Shown here in pieces: positions 31,879-40,646 of a stretch of DNA of 64,000 nt (positions are counted from its first letter, which is position 1; the number at the start of each line of letters is the position of its first letter). Source of the stretch: Streptomyces diastatochromogenes (lineage in GTDB: Bacteria > Actinomycetota > Actinomycetes > Streptomycetales > Streptomycetaceae). The translations under genes and the position numbers were made by a program. The stretch lies in contig NZ_MCGQ01000038.1 of the NCBI RefSeq assembly GCF_002242805.1, positions 186,001 through 250,000 of the forward strand. Direction: 5' to 3'. The notes beneath the pieces were generated by a model. It ran no database searches. It saw only the letters and a program-made list of their open reading frames with translations, and was not told where the DNA came from.

Positions 31879-32653
31879 ACGCGTCCGCCCGATCCGGTCG
31901 CCAGCCCAGTGCCCGCGAGATCCCCCGCGCCGCCAGCCGCACCGCCGGTATCAACACCGGTACTTGCGCGCTCTCTTGGGGCACGACGACGGAGACCGCC
32001 GCGACCACGGCGCCGCCCGCTCCGCGCACGGCGGACGCCACCGACAGGGCGTCGTCGGTGATCTGACGGTTGCTCACCGCTGCCCCGGTGCGGCGTACTT
32101 CGGCCAGGGTGCGGCGCAGGTGTGCCGGGTCGGTGATCGTGTACGGCGTGAAGGAGGTGAGCGGGCCGGTGCAGTACTCCTCCTGGAAGCCGGGGTCGCC
32201 GTGGGCGAGGAGGGCGAGGCCGACTCCGGTGGCGTGCAGCGGCCAGCGGGCGCCGACCCGGATGTGCACGCCGACCGCCGAACGCCCGGACAGCCACTCG
32301 ATGTAGACGACCTGCGCACCGTCGCGGACCGCCAACTGCACGTTCTCGTGGGTCGCTTCGTACAGGTCCTCCAGGTACGGCAGCGCGACCTGCCGCAGCG
32401 CCAGGCCGCGCGGGGCGAGTGCGGCCACCTCCCACAGGCGCAGGCCCACGTGGTAGACCCCGTCGTCGTCCCGCTCCAGGGCGCCCCACGTGGTGAGCGC
32501 GTGCACGAGCCGGTGCGCGGTGGTCAGGCTGAGCCCGGCCCGGCGGCTGATGTCCGTCAGCGACAGCGCCGGGTGCGCGTGGTCGAACGCGGCGAGCACG
32601 GCCAGCAGCCGCTCGGGTGCGGAGCGGGCGGAGCGGACCGGCTCGCCGGTCAT
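31877..32653 (-). CDS. IclR-family transcriptional regulator
   Basis: This 258-residue regulator has an N-terminal winged helix-turn-helix (about residues 15-75, with LSLTDISRRAGLSLTTAHRL and VHALTTWGALERDDDGVYHV). The C-terminal IclR effector domain follows, with LYEATHENVQLAVRDG and GRSAVGVHIRVGARWPLHAT. The ATG at 32653 overlaps the marR stop in an ATGA junction, so both regulators are made from one mRNA. The divergent operon encodes an SDR, an amidohydrolase, an acyl-CoA ligase and a MaoC hydratase, the kind of catabolic genes IclR proteins often control. The effector is probably the pathway substrate or a CoA-linked intermediate. Confidence 0.9.
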   Translation of the reverse strand: MTGEPVRSARSAPERLLAVLAAFDHAHPALSLTDISRRAGLSLTTAHRLVHALTTWGALERDDDGVYHVGLRLWEVAALAPRGLALRQVALPYLEDLYEATHENVQLAVRDGAQVVYIEWLSGRSAVGVHIRVGARWPLHATGVGLALLAHGDPGFQEEYCTGPLTSFTPYTITDPAHLRRTLAEVRRTGAAVSNRQITDDALSVASAVRGAGGAVVAAVSVVVPQESAQVPVLIPAVRLAARGISRALGWRPDRADA

Positions 32654-33177
32654 GGCCGGTCGGCGACCCGTAGCAGCAGGGCGTGCAGTGTCTCGCGCTC
32701 GGCGGGGTCGAGCGGGCCCAGCAGGTCGTTGGTGACGCGCCGGCCCGCCTCGTCCGTGCCGCGCAGGAAGGCACGTCCGTCCTCGGTGAGGACGACGATC
32801 TTGCTGCGGCGGTCGTCGGGAGAGGGGCGCCGCTCGGTGAGGCCGAGCTTCTCCAGATCGTCGACCAGGCCCACGATGGCGCTCGGGTCGTAGCCGAGCC
32901 GGGTGCTCAGCTCGCGCTGCAGGGCCCCGTCGGAGCCGGCCAGGAACCGCAGCACCGCGTAGTGGCGCAGCCGCAGCCCCGACTCCTGCAGAAAGGCGTT
33001 GAACAGCTGCCCGGAGCGCAGGCCCAGACGGTACAGCAGGTAGCCGGTGTCCGCGTGCAGCCCGCGCATCCACGGCTCGTCCGCGTCGATCGGTGTCGGG
33101 TCGTTCGTGTGCCGGGGGCTGATGACGGACTCCCTGTCTCGGTTCCTGCGTGCGGTACGGATCCCAGCATGCCGCAT
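32650..33177 (-). CDS. MarR-family transcriptional regulator
   Basis: This winged-helix regulator has about 175 residues. The core runs from GYLLYRLGLRSGQLFNAFLQ through LQRELSTRLGYDPSAIVGLV to ERRPSPDDRRSKIVVLTEDG, the recognition helix and wing of MarR. I set the start at ATG 33177, the first ATG after the operator region. No clear ribosome-binding site precedes it, and an internal ATG just before RGLHADTG is possible. The gene overlaps iclR by 4 bp and faces a catabolic operon. Two operator-like repeats cover that operon's promoter, so repression by this MarR is the simplest reading. Confidence 0.87.
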   Translation of the reverse strand: MRHAGIRTARRNRDRESVISPRHTNDPTPIDADEPWMRGLHADTGYLLYRLGLRSGQLFNAFLQESGLRLRHYAVLRFLAGSDGALQRELSTRLGYDPSAIVGLVDDLEKLGLTERRPSPDDRRSKIVVLTEDGRAFLRGTDEAGRRVTNDLLGPLDPAERETLHALLLRVADRP

Positions 33178-33188
33178 CCGAAGGTTCG

Positions 33189-33226
33189 CAACAACTATTG
33201 ACGACAACAATTATTGCTCTTAGCTT
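33189..33226 (+). promoter_or_regulatory. Catabolic-operon promoter with two tandem MarR-type operators
   Basis: CAACAACTATTG (33189-33200) and CAACAATTATTG (33205-33216) are near-identical 12-bp imperfect palindromes 16 bp apart. They overlap a good promoter: TTGACG (33198-33203), a 17-bp spacer and TAGCTT (33221-33226), reading into the SDR gene. Binding would block the -35 element and spacer. Confidence 0.75.
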
Positions 33227-33262
33227 CGATCTCACCCGCTTCCCAGCCGAAGGGACCCGCAC

Positions 33263-34180
33263 GTGCCCCCCATCGATCTCACCGGCAAGGCCGCCGTCGT
33301 CACCGGCAGCGGCCGGGGCCTCGGCCTCGCCTACGCCCACGCCCTCGCCGCCCACGGCGCCTCGGTGGTCGTCAACGACATCGACGAGGCCGTGGCCGAG
33401 CAGGCCGTGAAGTCGATCACCGAGGCCGGCGGCACCGCCGTGGCCGAGGTGGTCCCGGTCGGCACCGCCGAGGCCGCCGACCGGCTGGTCGCCCGCGCGG
33501 TCGAGGAGTTCGGCCGGCTCGACGTCCTGGTCACCAACGCCGGCATCCTGCGCGACAAGGTGCTGTGGAAGATGACCGACGACGACTTCGACGCCGTGGT
33601 CACCACCCACCTCAAGGGCACCTTCACCTGCGCCCGCGCCGCCGCCGTCCGGATGCGCGAGCAGGGCGGGGGCGGCACCCTGATCCTGGTCGGCTCCCCG
33701 GCCGGGCAGCGCGGCAACTTCGGGCAGACCAACTACGCCGCCGCCAAGGCCGGCATCGCCGCCATGGCCCGTACCTGGTCGATGGAGCTGGCCCGCGCGC
33801 AGATCACCGTCAACGCGATCGTGCCGGTCGCCGCGACCGCGATGACCGAGACGATCCCGGCCTTCGCCCCCTATGTCGAGGCGATGCGGGGCGGCGCGCC
33901 GCTGCCGGACTTCCTGCGCAAGGGCGAGGGATTCGGCACCCCCGAGGACTGCGCGGCCCTCGTGCCCTTCCTCGCCTCCGAGGCGGCGCGCGGCATCACC
34001 GGCCAGGCCATCGGTATCGGCGGCGACAAGGTGGCACTCTGGTCGCATCCGCAGGAGGTCCGGGCGGCGTACGCGAACGGCGGCTGGAGCCCCGAGGCGC
34101 TGGCCGACGCCTGGCACACGTCGGTGGGCGCCGAACCCCAGACGGTCGGCATCCCCGCCCCGAAGATCCCGGAGGCGTGA
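33263..34180 (+). CDS. Short-chain dehydrogenase/reductase (3-oxoacyl reductase / 3-hydroxyacyl-CoA dehydrogenase type)
   Basis: This NAD(P)-dependent SDR of 305 residues is somewhat longer than the usual 250. The cofactor motif TGSGRGLGLAYA begins at about residue 15, with Asp in VVNDID favouring NAD. The catalytic set is Ser in LILVGSPAG and Tyr-Lys in NYAAAKAG. The C-terminal extension (EVRAAYANGGWSPEALADAW) recalls the hydroxyacyl-CoA dehydrogenase region of multifunctional peroxisomal-type enzymes, which fits its partner MaoC hydratase. It is the first gene of the operon. The GTG start has GAAGGGA upstream, and the stop overlaps the next start as TGATG. Confidence 0.87.
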   Translation: MPPIDLTGKAAVVTGSGRGLGLAYAHALAAHGASVVVNDIDEAVAEQAVKSITEAGGTAVAEVVPVGTAEAADRLVARAVEEFGRLDVLVTNAGILRDKVLWKMTDDDFDAVVTTHLKGTFTCARAAAVRMREQGGGGTLILVGSPAGQRGNFGQTNYAAAKAGIAAMARTWSMELARAQITVNAIVPVAATAMTETIPAFAPYVEAMRGGAPLPDFLRKGEGFGTPEDCAALVPFLASEAARGITGQAIGIGGDKVALWSHPQEVRAAYANGGWSPEALADAWHTSVGAEPQTVGIPAPKIPEA

Positions 34181-35055
34181 TGGACATCGAGGACCTGGTC
34201 GCGATCGACGTCCACACCCACGCGGAGGTGTCCTCGCAAGGCCACTCCTCCCTGGACGACGACCTGCACGACGCCTCCTCCGCCTACTTCAAGGTCGAGG
34301 GCAAGCGGAAGCCGACCCTGGAGGAGACGGCCGCCTACTACCGCGAGCGGAAGATGGCCGCGGTGATCTTCACCGTGGACGCCGAGTCCGCCACCGGCAC
34401 CGCGCCCGTCCCGAACGAGGAGGTCGCCGAGGCCGCGGCCGCCAACTCCGACGTCCTCATCCCCTTCGCCTCCATCGACCCCTTCCGCGGGAAGGCCGGC
34501 GTACGGCAGGCCCGGCGGCTGGTGGAGGAGTACGGGGTGAAGGGCTTCAAGTTCCACCCCAGCATCCAGGGCTTCTTCCCCAACGACCGCGCGGTGGCCT
34601 ACGCGCTGTACGAGGTGATCGAGGAGACCGGCACGATCGCCCTGTTCCACACCGGCCAGACCGGCATCGGCGCGGGCGTGCCCGGCGGGGGCGGCATCCG
34701 CCTGAAGTACTCCAACCCCCTGCACGTGGACGACGTCGCCGCCGACTTCCCCCATCTGAAGATCATCCTGGCGCATCCCTCGTTCCCCTGGCAGGACGAG
34801 GCCCTGGCCGTCGCCACACACAAGCCGGGCGTGCACATCGACCTGTCCGGCTGGTCGCCGAAGTACTTCCCGCCGCAACTGGTGCAGTACGCCAACACGC
34901 TGCTGAAGGACAAGGTCCTGTTCGGCTCCGACTTCCCCGTCCTCACCCCGGACCGCTGGCTCGCCGACTTCGCGAAGCTGCCCGTCAAGGACGAGGTCAG
35001 GCCGAGGATCCTCAAGGAGAACGCCGCCCGCCTGCTCGGGCTGACCAAGCCATAA
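34180..35055 (+). CDS. Amidohydrolase-superfamily enzyme (amidohydrolase_2; decarboxylase/hydrolase type)
   Basis: This TIM-barrel metalloenzyme has 291 residues. The metal ligands are visible: IDVHTHAE (HxH) near residue 10, a His in GFKFHPSIQGF, FHTGQTG, ILAHPSFPW, and the catalytic Asp in LFGSDFPVLTP. This layout is that of the ACMSD/gamma-resorcylate decarboxylase group (amidohydrolase_2). Members decarboxylate aromatic acids or hydrolyse lactone-like rings. Its presence beside an acyl-CoA ligase, an SDR and a MaoC hydratase suggests ring-cleavage or cyclic-acid catabolism, but the substrate is not identified. The ATG overlaps the preceding stop and has GGAGG upstream. Confidence 0.86.
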   Translation: MDIEDLVAIDVHTHAEVSSQGHSSLDDDLHDASSAYFKVEGKRKPTLEETAAYYRERKMAAVIFTVDAESATGTAPVPNEEVAEAAAANSDVLIPFASIDPFRGKAGVRQARRLVEEYGVKGFKFHPSIQGFFPNDRAVAYALYEVIEETGTIALFHTGQTGIGAGVPGGGGIRLKYSNPLHVDDVAADFPHLKIILAHPSFPWQDEALAVATHKPGVHIDLSGWSPKYFPPQLVQYANTLLKDKVLFGSDFPVLTPDRWLADFAKLPVKDEVRPRILKENAARLLGLTKP

Positions 35056-35065
35056 GGGGCCGTAG

Positions 35066-36571
35066 ATGCGCAATGAGGGACTGGGGTCGTGGCCCGCACG
35101 CCGGGCCCGCAAGACCCCGCACCGTACCGCCCTGATCCACGGCGGCACCTCGCTCACGTACGCGCAGCTGTACGACCGCACCACCCGCCTCGCCCACGCC
35201 CTGCGTTCCCGGGGCGTCCGGCGCGGCGACCGCATCGCCTACCTCGGCCCCAACCACCCCTCCTACCTGGAGACCCTCTTCGCGGCCGGCACGCTCGGCG
35301 CGGTCTTCGTCCCGCTCAACACCCGCCTGGCGGGCCCGGAGATCGCCTTCCAGCTCGCCGACTCGGGCGCGAGGGCACTCGTCTACGGCCCCTCGCACGC
35401 GGGCCTGGTCGCCGGACTGCCGGGCGACACCGACGTGCGTACGTACGTCGAGGTGGGCGCCGAGTACGAGGAGGCGATCACCTCCGCGGCGACCGACCCG
35501 GTCGACGAGCCGGTCACCCCCGACGACACCTGCATCATCATGTACACCTCGGGGACGACCGGCCGCCCCAAGGGCGCGATGCTCACCCACTCCAACCTGA
35601 CCTGGAACGCGATCAACGTCCTCGTCGACACCGACCTGATCGCCGACGAACGCGCCCTGGTCTCCGCGCCGTTGTTCCACACGGCCGGCCTGAACATGCT
35701 GACGCTGCCCGTGCTGCTGAAGGGCGGCACCTGCGTCCTGGTCGAAGCCTTCGACCCGAACGCCACCTTCGACCTGATCGAAGAGCACCGGATCACCTTC
35801 ATGTTCGGGGTGCCGACGATGTTCGAGCAGGTCGCCCGGCACCCGCGCTGGCCGGACGCCGACCTGTCGTCGCTGAGGATCCTGACCTGCGGCGGCTCCC
35901 CGGTCCCGACCCCGCTCATCGCCGCCTACCAGGAGCGCGGGCTCACCTTCCTCCAGGGCTACGGCATGACGGAGGCGTCCCCCGGCACGCTCTTCCTGGA
36001 CGCGGAACACGCGGTCGGCAAGGCCGGGTCGGCCGGAGTCCAGCACTTCTTCAGCGACGTACGCGTCGTGCGGCCGGACTTCACGCCGGTCGACGTCGGT
36101 GAGACCGGCGAGGTCGTGGTCCGTGGTCCGCATGTCATGCCCGGCTACTGGGGGCTGCCCGAGGAGACGGCCGCCTCGTTCGCGGACGGCTGGTTCCGCA
36201 GCGGGGACGCGGCCCGGGTCGACGAGGACGGGTACGTCCATATCGTCGACCGCATCAAGGACATGATCATTTCCGGCGGCGAGAACGTCTACCCGGCCGA
36301 GATCGAGGACCTGCTGCTCTCCCACCCCGACATCGTCGAGTGCGCGGTCATCGGCGTGCCGGACGACAAGTGGGGCGAGGTGCCGCGCGCGGTCGTGGTG
36401 CCCCGCGAGGGTGCCTCGGTCGACCCCGACGAGCTGCTGGCCTCGCTGGCCGGACGCCTCGCCAAGTACAAGATCCCGAAGTCGGTGGTCCTCGCGGACG
36501 AACTCCCGCGCACCGCCTCCGGGAAACTCCTCAAGTCCCGCGTGCGCAAGCGCTACGGCACCAACTCCTAG
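35066..36571 (+). CDS. Acyl-CoA synthetase (AMP-dependent, long-chain-fatty-acid/aryl-acid CoA ligase type)
   Basis: This 501-residue adenylate-forming ligase activates a carboxylic acid to its CoA thioester. The P-loop-like motif YTSGTTGRPKGAML, the A5 motif GYGMTEASPG, the A7-A8 region WFRSGDAARVDEDGYVHIVD and the hinge DRIKDMIISGGENVYPAEIE (quoted separately) are all intact. The catalytic Lys is in PRTASGKLLK. The length is typical. It follows the amidohydrolase by 10 bp and precedes MaoC by 14 bp, so it supplies the CoA ester for the SDR and MaoC. The acid specificity cannot be told from motifs. Confidence 0.91.
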   Translation: MRNEGLGSWPARRARKTPHRTALIHGGTSLTYAQLYDRTTRLAHALRSRGVRRGDRIAYLGPNHPSYLETLFAAGTLGAVFVPLNTRLAGPEIAFQLADSGARALVYGPSHAGLVAGLPGDTDVRTYVEVGAEYEEAITSAATDPVDEPVTPDDTCIIMYTSGTTGRPKGAMLTHSNLTWNAINVLVDTDLIADERALVSAPLFHTAGLNMLTLPVLLKGGTCVLVEAFDPNATFDLIEEHRITFMFGVPTMFEQVARHPRWPDADLSSLRILTCGGSPVPTPLIAAYQERGLTFLQGYGMTEASPGTLFLDAEHAVGKAGSAGVQHFFSDVRVVRPDFTPVDVGETGEVVVRGPHVMPGYWGLPEETAASFADGWFRSGDAARVDEDGYVHIVDRIKDMIISGGENVYPAEIEDLLLSHPDIVECAVIGVPDDKWGEVPRAVVVPREGASVDPDELLASLAGRLAKYKIPKSVVLADELPRTASGKLLKSRVRKRYGTNS

Positions 36572-36585
36572 CGAAGGAAAGCCAT

Positions 36586-37041
36586 ATGAGCGTCACCGTC
36601 AACGGCATCGACGAACTGAAGAAGCTCGCGGGCAGCGACCTGGGCACCAGCGAGTGGATCGAGGTCACCCAGGAGCGCATCGACACCTTCGCCGACGCCA
36701 CCGGCGACCACCAGTGGATCCACGTGGACCCCGAACGCGCCAAGGAGGGCCCCTTCGGCGCCCCGATCGCCCACGGCTACCTCACCCTCTCCCTGTTCAT
36801 CCCGCTCTTCACCGAGCTGCTGGACGTCCAGGGCGTGACCACGAAGGTCAACTACGGGCTGAACAAGGTGCGTTTCCCCTCCCCGGTGAAGGTGGGCTCG
36901 CGCATCCGGCTCACCGCGCGGCTCGCCTCCGTGGAGGACGTGCCGGGCGGGGTGCAGATCGCCGTCGACGGCACGATAGAGATCGACGGCGGCGGGAAGC
37001 CCGCCGCCGTCCTGCAGAGTCTCTCCCGCTTCTACGCGTGA
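36586..37041 (+). CDS. MaoC-family (R)-enoyl-CoA hydratase/dehydratase
   Basis: This single hot-dog domain protein has 151 residues. The hydratase-2 motif appears as FADATGDHQWIHVDPERA, in which the Asp and His form the catalytic pair, followed by GPFGAPIAHGYLTLSLFIPL. KVNYGLNKVRFPSPVKVGSR continues the fold as in known MaoC proteins. It probably hydrates an enoyl-CoA made from the ligase product, with the SDR as the following dehydrogenase. The ATG at 36586 has GAAGGAAA upstream. It ends 4 bp from a converging gene. Confidence 0.9.
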   Translation: MSVTVNGIDELKKLAGSDLGTSEWIEVTQERIDTFADATGDHQWIHVDPERAKEGPFGAPIAHGYLTLSLFIPLFTELLDVQGVTTKVNYGLNKVRFPSPVKVGSRIRLTARLASVEDVPGGVQIAVDGTIEIDGGGKPAAVLQSLSRFYA

Positions 37042-37045
37042 GCGG

Positions 37046-38725
37046 TCACCGCTGCACGTCGACGAAGACGGGGTTGGAGTAGAACCACGTGTCGGCCCAC
37101 GGGTCACCGTTTCCGGGCTCGTGGGCGATCGGCCCGTGCGGGTCGACCGCGGCGCCGAGGTAGCCGGCGCCGTGCCGGTTGCCGTCGCTGCCGCGCAGCC
37201 GTACGTAGAACGACTCGTCCCCGGCGGTCAGCGGGATGCGCAGGGTGTACGTGCCGGTACGGCCGCTGACGTCCCTGGTCTCGACGACCTTGGTGTCCGG
37301 CGCCTGCCAGCTGTCGCGGTCGGCGACCGGGCCGCGCACCGCGCCCCGGATCACGTCGACGTGCGCCAACTGGGGCAGGATCCCCTGCGGGTTGGCCCGG
37401 GAGGCGGTCGTCACCGTCACGTACAGCGTGATCTTCTCGCCCTTGCGCACGCGGAGCCGGCCGCCCAGTGTGACCCCCCGCCCGAAGTCGCAGTCCCGCT
37501 TGAGCCGCACGTCGAGCCCGTCGAGCAGATGCCCGTGGTCCAGCCAGACGCGGCCCGCGCGCAGGCCCGCCATCACGGCGCGGTAGCCGTAGCGGGTCAC
37601 GCCGACGTGGGTCCGGCTGAACTCGCCGGGCCAGAAGTCGCTGCCGGGCTGCGGGGTGTCGGTGTCGACCGGGTCGGGCAGCTTCCCGGTGTTGTCGAAG
37701 TTCTGGCCGGGCTGCCAGTCGCCGTTCTTCCAGGTGTCGAAGACGGTGCGGTGGTTGTCGGAGTTGGTGGTGATCGAGAACAGCCGGCCCTCGGCCAGCA
37801 TCGAGTCCCACAGACCGCCGACCGTCGCGGTGGCCCAGTCGAAGCCGCCGTAGGTGAGGTAGGCGTCCGTCGGGTAGCCGGTGAAGGAGTTCGCGGAGGG
37901 CTTGTTCTCGTACTCGCCGCGGATCGACGTCGCGCCGCGCCAGCCGGGGATGGCCGCGCCCTGGGCGCCGGGCGCACCCTCCATGCCGATCATGATCTCG
38001 GGGGCCGCGTCGCGCCAGTTGCGCATCTCGTGCGGGGAGTCGATGCCGAGGCGCAGCGGGTGGTTGGCGAGGACGAGGACGTCGTCGACGTAACCGGTGC
38101 GGCGCTGCTCGGCCAGCCACTGGATGGCCTTGACGGCATGGGCCTCGTTGCGGGCGGTGTTGGCGTTGTCCGGCGCGCCGTCGGTGTAGCCGAGCAGCTT
38201 GCCGTCGTAGGCCAGCTCGAACTGGGTGAGCAGGTCGACCTCGTGGGGGCCGGGGGCCGCGAAGATCGTGCAGTGCTCGGCGGCCGGGATGTACCACTCC
38301 AGGCCCTGGAAGATCAGCTGGCGCGGGTTCTCGGCGCGGGCCTTGAGGATCTCCTGGTGTTCCAGCGCGGCGCCGTAGTGGGCGTGGCCGAAGTTGGAGT
38401 GCTCGTTGAACACCATCCAGTCCAGGCCGTACCTGGCGGCGGCCTGGGCCTGCTGCGAGAACGTGTACTTGGCGTCGTGGCTGTAGACGGAGTGGACGTG
38501 GTGGTCGCCCACGAGGTAGGCGAGGCGCGGATCCTCGCCGCCGAAGCCCTTCTGGTGGGCAGGGGAGGCCGAGGCGAAGGCCGGTGTCGCGGCCGAACCC
38601 AGGGCGAACGCGGCCCCGAACAGTCCGGCGCGGTGGAGGAGTCCGCGTCTCGACACGCCCTGCGCGTCGAGGGAGGCGGGGGAGACGGACGGGTCGGCCC
38701 AGGAGGGCAGCTGCTGCTCGGTCAT
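37046..38725 (-). CDS. Tat-exported PHP-domain-like metal-dependent phosphoesterase
   Basis: This 559-residue secreted protein has a Tat signal (VSRRGLLHRAGLFG, then a hydrophobic core and ATPAFA near residue 50). The mature N-terminus has the PHP-type metal cluster GDHHVHSVYSHDAKYTF and, further on, FNEHSNFGHAHYG, NHPLRLGIDSPHEMRNW (quoted in part) and a late Asn-Ser-Asp-Asn-His. The C-terminal third is beta-rich (GVTLGGRLRVRKGEKITLYV, YTLRIPLTAGDESFYVRLRG). PHP enzymes hydrolyse phosphate esters with several metal ions. It is the last gene of the sugar-importer operon, 27 bp after a second Tat phosphoesterase, so the two may act together outside the cell. The substrate is unknown. Confidence 0.8.
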   Translation of the reverse strand: MTEQQLPSWADPSVSPASLDAQGVSRRGLLHRAGLFGAAFALGSAATPAFASASPAHQKGFGGEDPRLAYLVGDHHVHSVYSHDAKYTFSQQAQAAARYGLDWMVFNEHSNFGHAHYGAALEHQEILKARAENPRQLIFQGLEWYIPAAEHCTIFAAPGPHEVDLLTQFELAYDGKLLGYTDGAPDNANTARNEAHAVKAIQWLAEQRRTGYVDDVLVLANHPLRLGIDSPHEMRNWRDAAPEIMIGMEGAPGAQGAAIPGWRGATSIRGEYENKPSANSFTGYPTDAYLTYGGFDWATATVGGLWDSMLAEGRLFSITTNSDNHRTVFDTWKNGDWQPGQNFDNTGKLPDPVDTDTPQPGSDFWPGEFSRTHVGVTRYGYRAVMAGLRAGRVWLDHGHLLDGLDVRLKRDCDFGRGVTLGGRLRVRKGEKITLYVTVTTASRANPQGILPQLAHVDVIRGAVRGPVADRDSWQAPDTKVVETRDVSGRTGTYTLRIPLTAGDESFYVRLRGSDGNRHGAGYLGAAVDPHGPIAHEPGNGDPWADTWFYSNPVFVDVQR

Positions 38726-38752
38726 GATCGTGAAAAGTCCTCTTCGAGGGCG

Positions 38753-40600
38753 TCAGTGGTTCATGAAGGAGGTGACGGGCAGCGCCCGTTCGACGATGCG
38801 CACGTCGCCGAGACGGCCGTGCAGGATCTGGTCGATCTTCCCGGCGTACTCGTAGCCGCCGAGCAGCCAGGGCAGACCGACGGAGGTGATCCCGACGGCC
38901 GGCGCCTTGGGGTTGCGGACGACCGGGCAGCCCTCGACGTACAGCGTGGTGTGCTGCCCGTCGTTGACGACCGCCAGGTGCCACCAGGTCTCCAGCGGCG
39001 TCTCCTGCCCCCAGTTGGTGGCGATGCCCTCCTGGTTGAGCGGACGCATCGCCCACTGCGGCTCCCGGTCGTTCGACAGGGACAGCGTGGCCAGCGGCTC
39101 GTCGGGGTCGTCGCCGGTCTTCCCGGCGGCGCCGCCGGTGCCGGTGCGGCTGACGACGCCGGACCAGGCGTGGTGCGAGGGGTCCCAGTCGGCGGGGAGG
39201 CGGTAGAAGGCCTCGATGGTGTAACCGGCCTCGAACGTCGCCGAGTTGAGGGGCGCGCCGTCGACCGTGCGCAGATACGCCCCCTTCAGCGGGGACTTGA
39301 AGCCCTGGAACTCCAGGCTGCCGTGGCCCGGCTGGTCGGGGTGGTGGTCCGCCGACCAGGTCAGCGCGCCGCCGCCGACCGTGACGAGCGTGAGGTCGTT
39401 GCCGCGCCCGGACAGGTCACGGACCGTACCGCTCACGCCCGTACCGTTGTCGTGTCCGTCGAAGCGCCAGTAGGCGACCGTGCCGGGGACGACCATCCGG
39501 GACGCGGGGCGCGCCGGACGCGCGGGGACCGGGGCGAAACCGGAGAAGCGCGCGGCGAAGTCGATGCCGACGGAGAACCGGTCCGCGTCCCCGCTCAGCT
39601 CGATCTCCTGCCGCTCCAGCTCGTTGAGCCCCTTCGCGGCCCGGCCCAGGATCCAGGGCGAGACCGTCTCCACGTCGATGACGTTCCGGTCCAGGTCGAA
39701 GCGGTACAGGCGGATCATCGCCGCGCCGCCGAAGTACCGGTTCTGGTAGTTGGTCAGGTGCAGGTGCACCTCGTTGCCGGCCGCGTTCTTGAGGGTCGCG
39801 CGGCCCGCGGGCCAGTAGTGGCCGTTCAGGGTCAGGAAGATCTGGTCGTGGTCCTCGATCAGCCGGTCCCACAGCTGCTGCCCGTAGGCCGACAAGGTGT
39901 CGTCCTCGACGACCAGCTCGTGCGTGGTGAGGATGACCGGCGTCTTCGGGTGCTGGGCGAGGACGTCCTTCGCCCAGGCGTACCCCTTCGCCGACAGCCG
40001 CCAGTCCAGCGCCAGCACCATCCACTCCCGTCCGCCGGCCCGGAAGAGATGGAAGGTGTTGTAGCCGTCGGGCGAGGCCCCGCCGAACGTCTTCCTGCCC
40101 TGGAACCGCTGCGGCCCGAAGACGTCCAGGTACGCCGTCGCACCGCGCTGGTCGTCCGTCGAGGACCGCACATCGTGGTTGCCGGCGAGGACGCTGTAGC
40201 CGACGCCCCGCCGGTCGAGGATCCCGAACGCCTCGCCGATCGCCGCGAATTCGTCCTTGGCGCCGTTCTGGGTGAGGTCACCGAGGTGGGACAGAAAGAC
40301 GACGTTCTCGTCCCTGCCGTGTTCCAGCAGATAGCGCAGGGACGCCTCGACGGGCGCCTTGTCGATGCTCGGTCCGTCGAAGAGGTACTGGGTGTCGGGC
40401 ATCACCGCGAGGGTGAAGCGGCGGCTCTCCGGATCGGGCCGCCAGCGGGAGGCCGACGCGGGCGCCGCCTCGGCGGCGGTCGGCAGCGCGACGCCGGCCG
40501 TGGCGGCGGCGCCGAGCAGCGCCGTGGCCCTGAGGAAGCCGCGCCTTCCGGCTCCGGCCTGCGCGGCCTCGCCCTGGGGGTGGTCATGCGAAGTACACAC
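38753..40600 (-). CDS. Tat-exported metallophosphoesterase with C-terminal LamG/concanavalin-like domain
   Basis: This exported protein has 615 residues. The Tat signal reads AGRRGFLRATALLGAAATAG. The calcineurin-type phosphoesterase domain (about 60-330) shows MPDTQYL, FLSHLGDLTQNG, LAGNHDVRSS, TTHELVVED and TLNGHYW, the five metal-binding blocks. The region from about 385 to 605 is a LamG-like jelly roll (GTVAYWRFDGHD, YTIEAFYRLPADWDPSHHAW, WWHLAVVNDGQHTTLYVEG). Such modules bind carbohydrate or matrix. The GTG start has GGAG upstream. It lies 46 bp after the GH2 gene on the same strand, which points to dephosphorylation of a glycan that is then imported. Confidence 0.87.
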   Translation of the reverse strand: MCTSHDHPQGEAAQAGAGRRGFLRATALLGAAATAGVALPTAAEAAPASASRWRPDPESRRFTLAVMPDTQYLFDGPSIDKAPVEASLRYLLEHGRDENVVFLSHLGDLTQNGAKDEFAAIGEAFGILDRRGVGYSVLAGNHDVRSSTDDQRGATAYLDVFGPQRFQGRKTFGGASPDGYNTFHLFRAGGREWMVLALDWRLSAKGYAWAKDVLAQHPKTPVILTTHELVVEDDTLSAYGQQLWDRLIEDHDQIFLTLNGHYWPAGRATLKNAAGNEVHLHLTNYQNRYFGGAAMIRLYRFDLDRNVIDVETVSPWILGRAAKGLNELERQEIELSGDADRFSVGIDFAARFSGFAPVPARPARPASRMVVPGTVAYWRFDGHDNGTGVSGTVRDLSGRGNDLTLVTVGGGALTWSADHHPDQPGHGSLEFQGFKSPLKGAYLRTVDGAPLNSATFEAGYTIEAFYRLPADWDPSHHAWSGVVSRTGTGGAAGKTGDDPDEPLATLSLSNDREPQWAMRPLNQEGIATNWGQETPLETWWHLAVVNDGQHTTLYVEGCPVVRNPKAPAVGITSVGLPWLLGGYEYAGKIDQILHGRLGDVRIVERALPVTSFMNH

Positions 40601-40646
40601 GTGTGCTCCGTGAGAGGGGTGAAGGGGAGAGGAGGCGTGGGGGGAG

